Assembly (NCBI GenBank): GCA_948146395.1
Contig: OX411547.1
Coordinates: 31,228,614-31,292,613 of the forward strand
Direction: 5' to 3'
DNA length: 64,000 nucleotides
Source of the DNA: Fragum whitleyi
Taxonomy: Eukaryota > Mollusca > Bivalvia > Cardiida > Cardiidae
Below, in pieces: positions 47,353 through 59,711 of this stretch; the stretch's first letter is position 1; each line of letters begins with the position of its first letter. The notes beneath the pieces are model-generated. The model had not been told where the DNA came from, searched no databases, and worked only from the letters and a program-made list of their open reading frames with translations. The translations under genes were made by a program, and so were the position numbers.

Positions 47353-47794
47353 ATTGAGTAGTGTGGTTTTTTTTTGTTGTTGTTTTTTTTTTAGTCAATT
47401 CATGTCAATGCATGTGTGCCATGTGTCAGCCGGAAACAACCTAAAAGAATTAAAGAAGAGTCGGTCCTATTTCTTTCAAATCTTCAGAATGTGTAATCTA
47501 AATTTCATCATCCTGCTTCCATTTGTATAAAAGATAACCATCGGCTTAAATGTACACTGGAAGCTATTTTCAGCTATATTTATCTTTAATACAACCAGGT
47601 CCTGATATTTTTTCGCCGCTTAAGGTGGGTGTATATTGGTATCATGGTACCACACCCGACGTCAGTCCGTGCGTTCGCCCGTGCGTCCATATATTGTGAA
47701 CACAACCCCTCTGTTAATTATCGACGGATTTGAATGACATTTTCACAGAATGTTCCTGGTCACCCGATCTTGCGAATATTGCCGGGGTTTTGTG

Positions 47795-47880
47795 ATATCC
47801 TGCCGAGTAATTATGTGGCGGTCTATAATGTGATAGGAGCTATCAGAATGTAGGCCGCCACATTATTCGGCAGGATATCA
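47795..47880. repeat. Foldback, gatatcctgccga arms
   Basis: gatatcctgccgagtaatta and its inverse taatgtggcgg/ccgccacattattcggcagg form an 85-bp hairpin. Confidence 0.6.
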
Positions 47881-48542
47881 AAAACAGTTTTTCATATTTT
47901 GCATTGCAATATTCCCGAATGATCCATGGTAGCGTAAGTTCACGTAATTTGTCATGTCGTATGTCTGTCTGTTTGTTTGTCAAATTGATTGGACTTCACT
48001 TCATAGACCTGATCTATCTTTAACAATTTGCAGGAAACCTTTGGAGCAATTTATCACCGAGAATATTTGGAATTACTCTAACCAATGTTTTCTGTGATGG
48101 TCCAACTCAGGAACGATAACTTAATATTATTATCAGTCTGTATCTCTCTGCGAAGCATCTCAAAGTCGAGATAAGCATCATGTTTTATGTTGCGCTAGTC
48201 AAAACTGCGGGAATCAGTCTTCCAAGAAGTTGTGAACAAACGCACTGAAACTATTTTGTGTTACGCTTAGTAACGTTACTTATCCATTAAAATTCAAATG
48301 ATTTTCAAACTACATTTGAATTATCAGCTAATTATCTTTATAAGTAAAAACGTTTTTCAGTTCGTTCGTTAAATATTTATCGAGGGCTCATTTTTTTTTA
48401 TTTTGTATTCTTTCTATCATCAAAATTAAGTATTTTATGTACATCTGTGCAATCTCATCTTCGTCTATACTGCCCGCAAAAGCTTTGTGTATAGCATGTA
48501 ATCGTAAAAGCTCTTATAGAACCCCGGGGCTTCCGCTACATA

Positions 48543-48620
48543 TCGATGACCAAGTGCGAAATAGTTGTAACTGCCTATAAACAAATAGGTAGTTACAACT
48601 GTTTCGCGCTGAGCCATCGA
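48543..48620. repeat. Short foldback family C, copy 3
   Basis: tcgatgaccaagtgcgaaat … tttcgcgctgagccatcga with stem gttgtaactgcctat / ataggtagttacaac. Confidence 0.7.
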
Positions 48621-49134
48621 ATGTGAAAAAAATGCCAAAACCCCCCATAATTTTCAATTCCAATGCTCATTGTACATTGTATTTCCGATTGAAATTCTTA
48701 TGGATTTGGTTCAATTTAGGAATTGTTGGCTTTGTATATTATCTTATAACTATACCAATATCCGTATGATAACATCCCGTATGATATTTTTTATGACATC
48801 TAATAGCTATTTTTAGAACAATTATATAATGTGGTTATTTTAAGGAACTTGCATTTCAGTTAGAAACGTCGACGAAAACAAGACAAATAGAGGTTATAAG
48901 ATAAATATAGTACGTACTTAGTGTGTTGAATGAAAAAAAAATTCTTACTCGGGTGTGAGAACTGATAATTGTCTCGACAGAGCTTCGACAATTATCAATT
49001 CTCCCAACCTCGTGAGATATTTTTTTCATACAAAACACTGAGTATGTATTATATATATCTCGATAAGCCAGTTCAAATTATCCGTTGACGTTATTTAGGC
49101 AGGTTTTTTTTCTGGATAACGTTTTTTTTAGACC

Positions 49135-49268
49135 AGCCCTGCGTTCAGGTTGACAAAACAGTGCAAACTGTTTTCAAATGATATCCCGCTTTGCACGCAA
49201 GTGCATGTGCAAAGCGGGATATAATTGGAAAACTGTTTACACAGTTTTTGTCATCCTATAGGCATGAC
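49135..49268. mobile_element. Foldback MITE family D, copy 3
   Basis: Starts agccctgcgttcaggttgac; inner arms atatcccgctttgcacg / gcaaagcgggatataat; right end partly eroded. Confidence 0.7.
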
Positions 49269-50428
49269 TGATTTTCATAAAGATCTCAACCTGTTATTTC
49301 GATTTTAGAAAAGGAGAACTTGGGTCACCGTGCTTATTCATTTGTTCGTGTATTTTTTTCAATGCCGTTTGAAATAAGGAACCGAAAACATTCACCGCCT
49401 TTGCGTTTTTCCTAGGATTTCTTTGAAAAATTCACCAACAATTTAGGTTTTAATTATAAGACGCATTCAAGATCAGACGGCCCTTGTTTTACTTTTTGAA
49501 TGGAAAAAAGACACCGCAGGTCATTGAACTGTATGGGCCTATATAAAATATGGATATTTGATAAATCAAAGAAAATATGATATCCATATTCGGACTTAAT
49601 TAGAAGTAATTTCCATTCAAAAATTAGAACTACCATTACGTGCTTTACTGTAAAATAAATAAATCATTGTTCTACCATTAAACTTTTTCAAATGCAGAAA
49701 ATTTTGACGTTAAAGTCTGTCTAACTTTGTTACTTATACGAGTATATGGCGTCCCAAAGAAATAATGTTAAATTTCCCCTAAAATCCGGAAAAAAAAGAA
49801 GAAATTTTGAATTCATATGAATTTTAGTGCGTTTCGTCAATCTTATATGCACCAGTACCCAAAAACATTGTTTGAATCAGATACGTGGTTTCATAACAAT
49901 CACAAAATAGGAGAACGTTTTTTGATGCCGGAACATCCAAAACCAGACTAGCAAACGTCCTTAACTGGCATAAGGAAACCATTTTGGATATTCTTCAATT
50001 GATTGCTTTAAAGTTATATTAGATGATATGCTTTTGTTTATATTAGTTGAAACCTTCTATAGAATATTCTCAAATGCTCCAGAGGTGGAATTGGGGAAAA
50101 GTTTCAAAATAGCGTATCGTGCCAACTTCTCCCCTCTATCAGCGAGAAAGATTTCTACTATGCCCTGTTGCAAACACAGTGTTTGTCTGTTTTTGTCATT
50201 AGGATTTCGCTTTGAGTTTGGAGATGATTGCCTTAACATCTTGAGGTGGTGAGAACTAAGCGAAGATTTTTTGTGTGCCATTACCAACCAGCTGTTGATG
50301 GGGGGTTATAACCCTTTTTTTCTTCTGTTTGTTGGTTGTCAATTTTAAGACCCGCTCTTGGATGTTTTCATAAACCGCTCAGCTAACGAGAATTACCAAA
50401 ACATAGCTAATTTGCCCTTGTTAGGGTT

Positions 50429-51402
50429 CATGTAAAGAGTTTTTGAACAAAATCTAATGCTGCTTTTATTTACAAAAAAACAGGCTGCCCAGCTAAATAA
50501 TGTATCAAATTGAAGCTGTGGGTAGGCACAAGCAGTTGCACAACATTAGAGGCACCATATCATAACAGAACAGCCAAAGCATTACAGGAAAGAGATATTT
50601 TGCTCAAAACCAACAACTTCCTTACGGCTGGATAAAATCTGCCTAAATTTGGACCGAATATAGAGAAATGTTCCTACTCGATACTACTACAACCTTAATT
50701 ATAAAACACAGGCTCAAAAGGTTCTTTTTAAACATTCAATTTCCATTTATTTTGTCAACAAACATGTCAAACAGAATTGGCCTGTTTATAAAATAGATGT
50801 TCGGTAAGGTGCAATATCACACCATAATATTGTGAATTATTTTCTGCAATTAATTTCAAATTACAGATTTTTAATTCAATGATCTATAATAAATTAAAAT
50901 ATATTTATCATTTTGTGCAATAAAAATTGATATATAGCAATACAACCTTACAGGTATAAAAACTAGTAATGCCTATTTACGTTGTGATAACACACCATAC
51001 CTTAAAAAGATCTACACGTTAACAAAATTAGCATGACATATATGACATACGTGTTTTTAAAAAAAGTCAAAATGATTTGCTTGCCTAACTACTATTTTTG
51101 GCCCGAATTTTATACCAACGGTTGTAGTAGTACCTGGATAGTACTTCAGCCTCTACTTTGTTAAAATATGGGCCAATTTTATCCAACAGTCATGCAGTTG
51201 CTTGTTCTGTACAAAATGGCCCCTTTCCACAATGTTTTGGCTATATCGCTATAGTTATGGCAATCTTTTGTTGCTTAACTGATTGTGCTCATAAATAGCT
51301 TCATTTTGATATGTAGTATACCTGGACATACTTTTTTTTATCTTTGCAAATGAAGTGCCCTTAAATTTAGGTCTCAAACTCTTTACATGAACCTTAATAT
51401 TG
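50429..51402. mobile_element. Possible DNA element with 24-bp inverted ends
   Basis: ttagggttcatgtaaagagt at 50430 and its inverse actctttacatgaaccttaa near 51380 differ at one base. The 970-bp interior shows no coding potential. Confidence 0.5.
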
Positions 51403-51974
51403 GAGAACTTTACAATCACAAAAGAAGTAGAAACCTTTTTTATGTCCTCGAGTCGATAGATCGAGGGCATATTGTTTTTTCTCTTGATTTTTGTACGTTT
51501 GTCACCTGAAATCTTTCACATTGATCATAACTTTTGATTGGTTAGTGATAGAGATCTCATATTGCACATCTGTATTGCTTGTGACAATAGCATTCTGGTA
51601 GTACCAACTTCAAGGTCATCAGTAAATGTCATGGTCATTTTTTCAAGGTTAAATATGTCGAAAATTTATATTTGACATTGATTTTCGTTGTGCTGTGGTT
51701 GATTACGGAATTGATAATCTTTGTACTGTATATTACAGAACTGAGTCAGACTACAGTTTCTGGCGGGGACACGGTTTTACAAAAACGTCATGTTTGAAGT
51801 TATTTTTTCTATAACACAAAATATCTAAATAATTTATCAAAATATTTAATGTGTAAAACCATAATTATACATAATAATAATGTACAAACAACAAAATATG
51901 ACAATGGTTCTATAGATACATAAGTTTCAGTGAGCGATCAGATGTCAATTTTGTATAAACAGGTACAGTTAGTA

Positions 51975-52385
51975 ACATCATGAAATTGACATTCTCCTAA
52001 ATCAAAGCCATTCTAAATCGCTCACCCAGCGCTCCATATATTCATTCCAAACGCACCATAATGACTGAAAAAGATAAGATCAATCAACAACCACACTCTA
52101 ATTAAATATAACTAGAAAAAATGGCGATTTCACTTACAAAAACGAAAATCCAAACGACTGCTTGGATCTTGTAGTAAAAGAAACTGTTTATAGAACTTGT
52201 ATGCAAATCTTTTAAGAGGAGGTTATTAATATCGCTAATTTTGTTCACCCTGAACAAAATTTGCGATATTGGACTATCTCCCGTTAATTTCACTCGAAAC
52301 TCACTCATCGCACTCATTCTATCTCGTTCAAAAAACATTCCAAAATTATTCACCTTGTCATTTTCACGATGTTGCTAACTGCATA
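51975..52385. repeat. Dispersed repeat family I, copy 3
   Basis: Ends aacatcatgaaattgacat and ttgtcattttcacgatgtt. Lies between the two Mox genes. Confidence 0.6.
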
Positions 52386-52985
52386 GACATAATTGACCTC
52401 TGGTTTACTAATTAAAACTCATGTATCTATAAATTAACATTAGCTCCGTTTTACGAAACTCTATAAAATAATGATGTTATAATGTATAGTTGTAATGACG
52501 GTACAAAATGGAAAAGTCTTATTCACTGTAGCAACTTGTACATAGTGACCATAAAAGCGAACATGTTGCCAAGAAGATTAATAACGAGAAATCCTTTTGT
52601 GAACCGACATCCCTCATATGAGTATAAATGAACCACTGCTTCGTAGCTTTTGGACAAACATTCATTAAACATATTTCCTTGTTTTCCATTTAAGATCTAC
52701 GCGTACAACACAGGGCTAGTTTTGTTTAAAGGGTGATTATTCAAATTAATGGCAAAATCTTATCATCCTACATCGTTTAAATGATACTCCTCATTTTGTA
52801 ACATTATTGATTCAACAATATAAGGTCATCCTTTTTCGAAAAGAGACAAAAACATGTAGTAGAGAGTCTTAATGTTACTGAAAGTTAAGGTATAATTTGG
52901 GATAATAAGGGTTTTCATGCCTTACCATCTAATATAGTTTCCATCAAAGAATTATCTTGGTTTTAAAAATGTTGGAAAAAATGAG

Positions 52986-53174
52986 GTGTTGGGCCACATA
53001 AACATGAATATCCAAGGTTATTTGACTTTCTTCATATTGTTCCGTGGATCTTCGAGAAATATCGATTATGACTCGGGAATCTCACCACAGACCAGTGATA
53101 TTACATCACTTTCGATCTCCCACGTTCAATACAGTGTGAGCCCCAATCACTCAAGCGCGGAATTATTATCATAA
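52986..53174 (+). other. Unassigned coding-like ORF between the Mox genes
   Basis: The second half (from about 53046) has a coding look: GSSRNIDYDSGISPQTSD then a Ser-rich end ITSLSISHVQYSVSPNHSS, stop at 53172-53174. It could be a terminal exon, but no convincing acceptor or partner exon is seen, and no family is recognised. Confidence 0.15.
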
Positions 53175-54493
53175 ACATTTTTAGTAAACCGTTCCAGATT
53201 TTTCATAAAACATTTCTCTTTTTTTGTATTTTTGTTATGTTTTTCTTTGAAAATGTATGTTTGAAGAATACCCGAAAATTCTCGAGTTTTCATAACTGAT
53301 AAAAGCGTGAAATGCGACTGACAAGTAAATATTTTCCGACAGGGCCCAATAGATCTGTTTTATAGATTATATTAGATATATCAATATTCCCTGGTGTATA
53401 TTTTAGCAATATCTGATTCTAAGAAATTTTATTAATTAGAGTTATCTGGTACTAATATTCACGGCTACTTGAAATGCTATACTAATTAGTAATTCTGCTA
53501 TTCTCATTAACACCAATTGAGAACGCTGACAAGAATGCAGGGTAAAGATGCGTGCATCGACTTCAGCGGATTAACATTCAAGTCGCTTCCGAAAAGACGT
53601 TTATATTAACTAACTTCTGTTATCCCATTCACATGAAAAACTTAAAATTCAAAACTCTTAAAAAATATTAAAATCATTTACATAAGAATATGGAATTGCC
53701 TTTTTTAATTACGTCAGATTATTTCTTGTACTATTTATCTGATAGTTTGAACAAGAAGCACCAGAGTTCACTAAATACTATTTGTGTTAAAGCTCGAAAT
53801 TGGCATTTATTTTTCTATTAGTCATATTTCCATATACATGTTTTTCGTAAGCAAATATTTTGAGAAATGCCATTGTGCGCATATCATTTTGCTAGCTTTC
53901 GTTTTCTGCTTTAGACGAGATTAAAATAAGATTTTCTTAGCTATCTTTGTTTTCTGACCATCAAGAATATTCTAGTCTTGAGCTTGTGTAAGGTCACTTG
54001 TTTATTACGTAGAAAGCCAATATTACTACGGCATTTCCATGGATTTTAGCTTTATTTCATTTCCATGCTAGATGTCAATAAGATTAGGGTGTCCAAAATT
54101 TAAAAAAAATCATTATTTTGTGTAACTGATCTCATAAATTTAGAATAGATAGGGACCTATTGTTTGAAAATTTTAATGAAAAACAAAATTTACATTACAT
54201 CTCTGCATAATGTTAAATGGTGTTTCTGTTGAGTGAAACAGGTATTTTAACATTTTGCAATAACCGAATTCATTAAGTCAGACTATGTTATTTAGGCCAA
54301 CTTAAGAATGCTCCCAGATTAATTCAGCAGGATAATCCTAGCCCTAGTATTATGTCCACACTATTTGTTCATTTCATTGTGCTTCACATTTTCTCTCATT
54401 TCCCGGTATATGCTGCGATCAAATACAGCCAAATTTCGTTGACCCGAATCAAATCTTTCCCTACACCTTATACACTATTTACGACAATTTTAG

Positions 54494-54658
54494 TCACGTG
54501 TTCTCTGACATGACACCTTGCCGTAAATCGTCCGATTCTGTTGAAGATACATTTGGAGCCATAATTGGTTTTAAATGCCCATCCACTTTGTCTTTCGCTA
54601 ACTTTGTCCCTTTCACTCTCTTCCATTTCATTCTCCTGTTTTGGAACCATACTTTGAC
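54494..54658 (-). CDS. Mox: Mox B exon 3 (homeodomain residues 45-60 and short tail)
   Basis: Acceptor atcgtttcag, then [17 protein letters not shown] and 37 further residues to TGA. A longer open frame covers the same bases in another phase (54468-54674), but only this frame gives the homeodomain. Confidence 0.92.
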   Translation of the reverse strand, partial: VKVWFQNRRMKWKRVKGTKLAKDKVDGHLKPIMAPNVSSTESDDLRQGVMSENT

Positions 54659-56568
54659 CTGAAACGATATTCAAATTTAGAATCGATACAAGGTCGGAAA
54701 GAGTGTGATCGATTTGTCAAAACTTCTGGGAGAAAGTCATTTCATTTTAGAGGCTGTGCATTTCCAACAATTTGACACGTGCTTGAGGTGAACACAATGA
54801 GCAATCTCGAAAGCCACTAAAATCAACTTTTAAGTTGTCTAATTGCCTAAAGACCCTTTAAGACCTTATCTATCAACAGAGCACACAGTTTATAATCTGG
54901 TCAGACTGTGTAGATGTACAGGCTGGACAGAGTCTTTGCTTTGCACACATTCGATATTGTTGGAAATGTCATCATAGCAGCCTCATTCTTTTTCAGAACA
55001 CGGTATAGCATCATTTTCTCTTTGTTTAAATAGTATATGAGATCTAGTATTGATCTAATAGATTGATACATGTACAATGTCGATGTAACTTCTGGTGGCA
55101 CCTATGATAGATTACTTAAACAACACGAAGAAATCATTTATTTCATAACATGCTAGCAACATTTTCACCATGGTCATTGTTGAAAAATCTCAATTTTCAA
55201 GAATGGAAAAGATTTTGCTATATCAATCCTTTATTTTGTAGCAATTATCATTTCATGACTTGGTCAGCCATTGTCGTAAATTGCTCCATCATATGCGTTC
55301 AATGCTAACGTAACTTTTATCGAAGCATGAACGGAAAAGAAAGCGATTCGGTAAAAATCTTTAAGTTAATTAAATAAGAATGAGTTTTATCTTTATCAGC
55401 TATAAGAAAATTCGTGTAGAGACAACAGTGAAGTAACTTTCTACCTTGAAATGCATCGCTATTCTAAGATATATGAGCCTGTGCGTGAGATTTCCTACAA
55501 TTTCAAATATGCACAAAGTAAAGACTCTGACCAGCCTGTGCATCCGCAAAGTATCTGTAGACCATCAATAACTTTATATTTACAGTATGTGGCTGTCAAC
55601 GCAACTCAATGTTCGTCCCTCGCGCACATTTAAAATTGTTGGAAATGTCACGCACAGGCTCACTAATGTTTGCAATTTTCAACTTTGTTCATTACTCACT
55701 TTTCGGTATATAATACCAAGAGCTACTTATATTTTGCATAGTTATACTAACACAAATTTATGCACACAATTCATTTTTTTCTATTTATGTTCTTTACAAC
55801 TTTAATCTGATTTAGTACGGTAAAACTTGTTCTGAGCCCCCATTTAGGGGACCACCAAAAATCGGTTGCCGTTATGATATTGATCGATTTATACAATATT
55901 TCATTGTACAATGAAGACAGGTCATTTTGATAGCTTACACGCATGTAGAATATCGTATAAGTCTTATTGAACCCAATGATGTTCGTCTAATTGTGACGCT
56001 TCTAATTGATTCAGACGATATTACATTCGATTATAAACATTTTTCGTTTAAGAATGGCTTTTTTTTCAGACATTTTGCTTGCGGTAAAGGGACATTTTAT
56101 GACGGTTGTTTTGTAAAACGTGGGCCCTTTTTTTTACTAAACATCTTACTATCATTTTTTGCGCAGTCAAAAATTAAAGTTGCTTCTACAGCGGTAATTG
56201 AATATGGAATGCTGTCATGCATTATCTCATTAGAATCGTCTTCTAAAGAGATATTGTAAGGCAGAATCTTACAATGAATGAAAACACCAGATACGATATA
56301 TGTTTATCACTTACGATTAATTTTTTCGTAAGAAGTTTAGTAAAACGGGCCCCTGGTCTCTTAGAAGTGGTCGTTGGAGCAATATCGACCGTACTCACTT
56401 GTCGTTCAGTGAGATCAAGCGCCACAGCTATTTCGTATCGCCTAAGTCGGGTCAGGTAGTTATGGAGGTTGAATTCTTTTTCTAGCTCACGTATTTGGTG
56501 TTTAGTAAATGCTGTTCTTTCTTTTCTTGGTTTGACGGACAAATCTAGCTTGAATGGATCCGTGGTAT
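54494..56568 (-). CDS. Mox: Second Mox homeobox gene (Mox B), partial: exons 2 and 3 only
   Basis: Exons on minus are 56568-56399 and 54658-54494. The homeodomain [10 protein letters not shown] … [22 protein letters not shown] is intact and differs from Mox A at 7 of 60 positions. The linker FKLDLSVK and the two splice phases are the same as in Mox A. The tail starts [15 protein letters not shown], like Mox A, but ends after 54 exon-3 codons (TGA at 54496-54494), 20 fewer than Mox A. W48, F49, N51 and R53 are all present, so DNA binding should be retained. The first coding exon was not found between 56569 and 64000; it probably lies beyond the window or is too diverged to see. It is a tandem duplicate in the same orientation as Mox A. 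No frameshift or stop lies in the visible exons, so this is not an obvious pseudogene. Confidence 0.88.
56399..56568 (-). CDS. Mox: Mox B exon 2 (homeodomain residues 1-44)
   Basis: Acceptor tctactttcag, donor gtgagt; 170 bases, one codon shorter than its Mox A counterpart. It encodes [12 protein letters not shown] then the homeodomain to ERQ. The phase requires a preceding exon ending in one base of a split codon (G expected, by analogy). Confidence 0.92.
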
Positions 56569-56939
56569 CTGAAAGTAGAAATAGTAAGCACAATCAGAAG
56601 TTTGAACAATTTAGAATGTGTCCATAGCAAAGACTCTGGCCAGTCTGTGCATCTGCACAGTCTGGCCAGTGTTTATTCAATAGGTACCAGTAATATATCA
56701 CAAATACACCAATAAAGATTGTTTTCGTTCTTGCTTGAATAATTTAAGCGTCTCATTTACAATTGGGACTTGGACTATGTCAACGTCTTCTTTTAGCAAT
56801 CACTATGCTCAAAGCAAATGGTATTTGACAGCTTTTAAATAAGATATTTTTATTGACTAATGTATTTCGTCAATTGTATAACGTAAAAGGCAATTTAGAT
56901 CGAGTCGATTTATTCCAATATCAGTCCGCTAAGATGATT

Positions 56940-57080
56940 TCCACCTTAGCCTCCAGCAAACATTTCGGAACGCACTATCCTTCACAATGTAAACCGAGGT
57001 TTCCTAATGAAATCATTAGGAAATCTCGGTTAACAATAATAAAGTTCACGACTTCCAAAACGCTGCTGTTAAGTTGCAAT
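56940..57080 (+). repeat. MITE family B, copy 6, damaged ends
   Basis: Interior palindrome gaggtttcctaatg / cattaggaaatctc is intact, but both terminal repeats are eroded. Lies upstream of Mox B exon 2. Confidence 0.6.
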
Positions 57081-57224
57081 AGTGTCTCTAATTTACGCAT
57101 AAAAATAACGTTTACAGCAAATGATGACAGGATATTTCTTACCAGCAAACCAGCTATGTATAACTAATGACTGATTAAGAACTCCTGTTTCAGTTGTCCT
57201 TAATCGTCAAATAATTCTCAGTAA

Positions 57225-57400
57225 TGGGCGTTATTTATCTAAGTTATTCGCTGTATCAATACGCGGCCATTAATTGCGATATCATTAATGAGACCGAAAT
57301 ATGCTCCCTTTGTAGCTTTAGACCACGATTGATCCATCAACCGTGTGAGTAGAGGTATCTAAATTATCTGGCAATAAATATTTCTGTCAGACAAATGTCC
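57225..57400. promoter_or_regulatory. Candidate non-repeat regulatory segment upstream of Mox B exon 2
   Basis: The segment does not match any repeat family in the window. It clusters TAAT-core sites (cattaattg, atcattaatg) and two AGATAA (GATA-type) sites (ttatcta near 57234, attatctgg near 57363). It lies inside the expected Mox B intron 1. Purely motif-based. Confidence 0.2.
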
Positions 57401-58587
57401 GATCTGTCTGTCTTCTGACCTTTTATTTTCTAAGAAGGAATTTCAAAAGAAGTATCACAAGAAATAAGTCGAAACGAACTTGGTTTAAAAGCTGTTGTAT
57501 TTTGATCAGTGTAGTTTTGGTGATTTTCTATTTGCCATTCAAAATTGACTGTACTTAAAGATAAAAAATGAGGAAAAAATGAAGAGATGATGGAAAACTA
57601 TCCGGCCGTTTGACCCTGGCAAATGAACTATTTTTTTTTATTTTACACGTTTATGTAAAAGCTGATTTACCAGAATTTTAAATTTTATATATTTGTATTT
57701 GAAATACTTTTGTTTCTTTATTACCAAGGGAATGAATAAGTCAGAAGATGGCGTCAGTATTTTATAAAACATATTTATTTAGTTATTCCAATTCACATCC
57801 TTTTGGATTTCTTTTTAAACATGAATTTTAACGAGCTTTTTTTAAATATAACTTAAAAGATGACTTGCCTATAATTGTTAGGCAGTGGTATTTCGCTTTA
57901 CTTGCAAGGATTTATAGTTCGAAATTAATTGAAAATTAATTTTAGGTAGACGGCGACTAGTTAACCCTTTCGTAGTATAAGGTCGGATTAACCTGTCGGT
58001 TGGCGGCCAGCTTTTTATCAGACTTCGTGTTGTCTACTTGCATGCTTGTATGATGTGTTTGATTTTTTGCAAAATATGGAATTTGGGTCTAGCCAGGATC
58101 TTTGATGTGAGCAGCCCTTTGTGACATTGACATTTATCTAACTCTAGAATAATTGTTATTTTATAGTTTTTGTATTTTATAAAGCCGCAGGCACATGTGG
58201 GCAAAATATTAAAATTATATTATTCTAAAGTTATCTTCATATTTTTCCTACTCCGCAATAGTCAATTTTAGGTTTTCAATGCCATTTTGTGTAAAAAAGC
58301 ACAACAAAAACATGAAAACTGTAACATAATTCTATCGGAAATAAGATTGAAAGTCAATCTATAGAAGATTCGTGATTGTGATGGTACATGAATATGATGA
58401 ATGCTGTCAGATCTTTAGGTTGTGTTGCTAAGTTTTGAATGCTAGAGTGCCCGGCTTAATTATGTCAGAACGGTCTGATTCTTGATGTATATTACAGCTT
58501 TCTGTCAGTCTTTGAACATTATTGTCTGCTGCTAAACGATGGAAGAAAGTCAAGACATGAAGTAGGTTAGATTATATAGTTGATAAC

Positions 58588-58920
58588 ATTGTGAAATTGA
58601 CACTAATCTCATTTTTTTTTTCAATTTAAACATTTTTTCGCATGTTTTGTAAACCTTATATACAGTTCTTTCCCAAAGCATAGTTTGAATTTGGATTCAT
58701 AGTCTTATAACGATCACACAAACGAAAACGTTTTTAAATGGCGGAAAATCCAAAACTGGATGAGCGGGCGTATATCGATAATTACGTTTAACGTGAATGC
58801 AATTAGCGATATTGTGCTACCTCCCTTTGATTTCATTCAAAACTCGCTCCTTTCACTCACTCAAATTGATCCACAAACACTTAAAAAATCATTCACCTTG
58901 TCAATTTCACAATGTAAATG
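58588..58920. repeat. Dispersed repeat family I, copy 4
   Basis: Ends aacattgtgaaattgacac and ttgtcaatttcacaatgt. Upstream of Mox B exon 2. Confidence 0.6.
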
Positions 58921-59071
58921 ACTGTATATGATTACGTATATAGCTCTTACCTAAATGTCGCAAGTCAGTCAGAGCTCCGATTGTATAATATACTAAATAT
59001 TATTATACTATTTATTATATCTGTAGTTTTTCTAATGACTATTAAGTCACTTCATTCTTTTAAGGATATAG

Positions 59072-59400
59072 TAAAATGCGTATTAAGCGATCATTTACGA
59101 AACTGGCAAAAAGAGGTCGTTAAAGACAATGGTCGCTTAATACACGTTTTGTTTACAATTTTGAAAACATAATTTAGCTTGAATCCGTATGTTATAGCTT
59201 TTTTATCAATAACATAATGTTGTTAAAACTCATAGAACCGTCTCATGGAGACGATTCTAATTTGTGTACACAATATAAAATTGATTTACAATAATTTCCA
59301 GACGAATAATATCCATTTTAAGATGATTTTATTTAAAGAAAACGGTTGCTTAATTAAAAAAATGTCGTTTAATAGACGTGGTTGCTTGAGCAATACCGAC
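59072..59400 (+). repeat. Dispersed repeat family N, copy upstream of Mox B exon 2
   Basis: tagtaaaatgcgtattaagc, gcttaatacacgttttg, then gtttaatagacgtggttgct and tgagcaatacc. Same order as 35216-35582. Open frames here are repeat-derived. Confidence 0.6.
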
Positions 59401-59711
59401 TGTTTATCGTATTCTCCCGTAGATTCCATTGTTTTCCGAAGATATATAGCGATCTCCCATGACGAAAATTATTGCCCGAGTTGAAAATAAGTACCAAAGA
59501 CGGAATATAGTTTTATTACTTCGAATTTATTACATAGGTTTTTATAAAAGTCGTATAGGAAACCGGTCTATGAAACAACTTTCTGCAGCGTGCACTACTA
59601 CTTACAAAGTGACCTCAACTGACAGAAAAAGACTGGTAGATATTTAATTTTTCTGGGATCAAAATTACCGGGATGGACTTGCAGCCGATGGATGTCGAGA
59701 CATCAGGATCA

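Larger units (their letters stand above)
41962..54493. other. Intergenic between Mox A and Mox B
   Basis: 12.5 kb. Nearest Mox A is a non-repeat flank with the candidate promoter. Then come the 43.7-45.0 kb array, a SINE, a hAT-like element, foldbacks at 47.8, 48.55, 48.95-49.03 and 49.14 kb, a 970-bp inverted-end element and a family I copy. 52386-54493 is AT-rich with little repeat structure, and includes the unassigned ORF at 52986. Confidence 0.55.

Noticed and set aside
50028..50287. Overlapping ORFs on both strands
   Set aside because: No family features; opposite-strand openness suggests chance.
54468..54674. 68-codon minus ORF starting [13 protein letters not shown]
   Set aside because: Wrong frame across Mox B exon 3; the homeodomain is in another phase.
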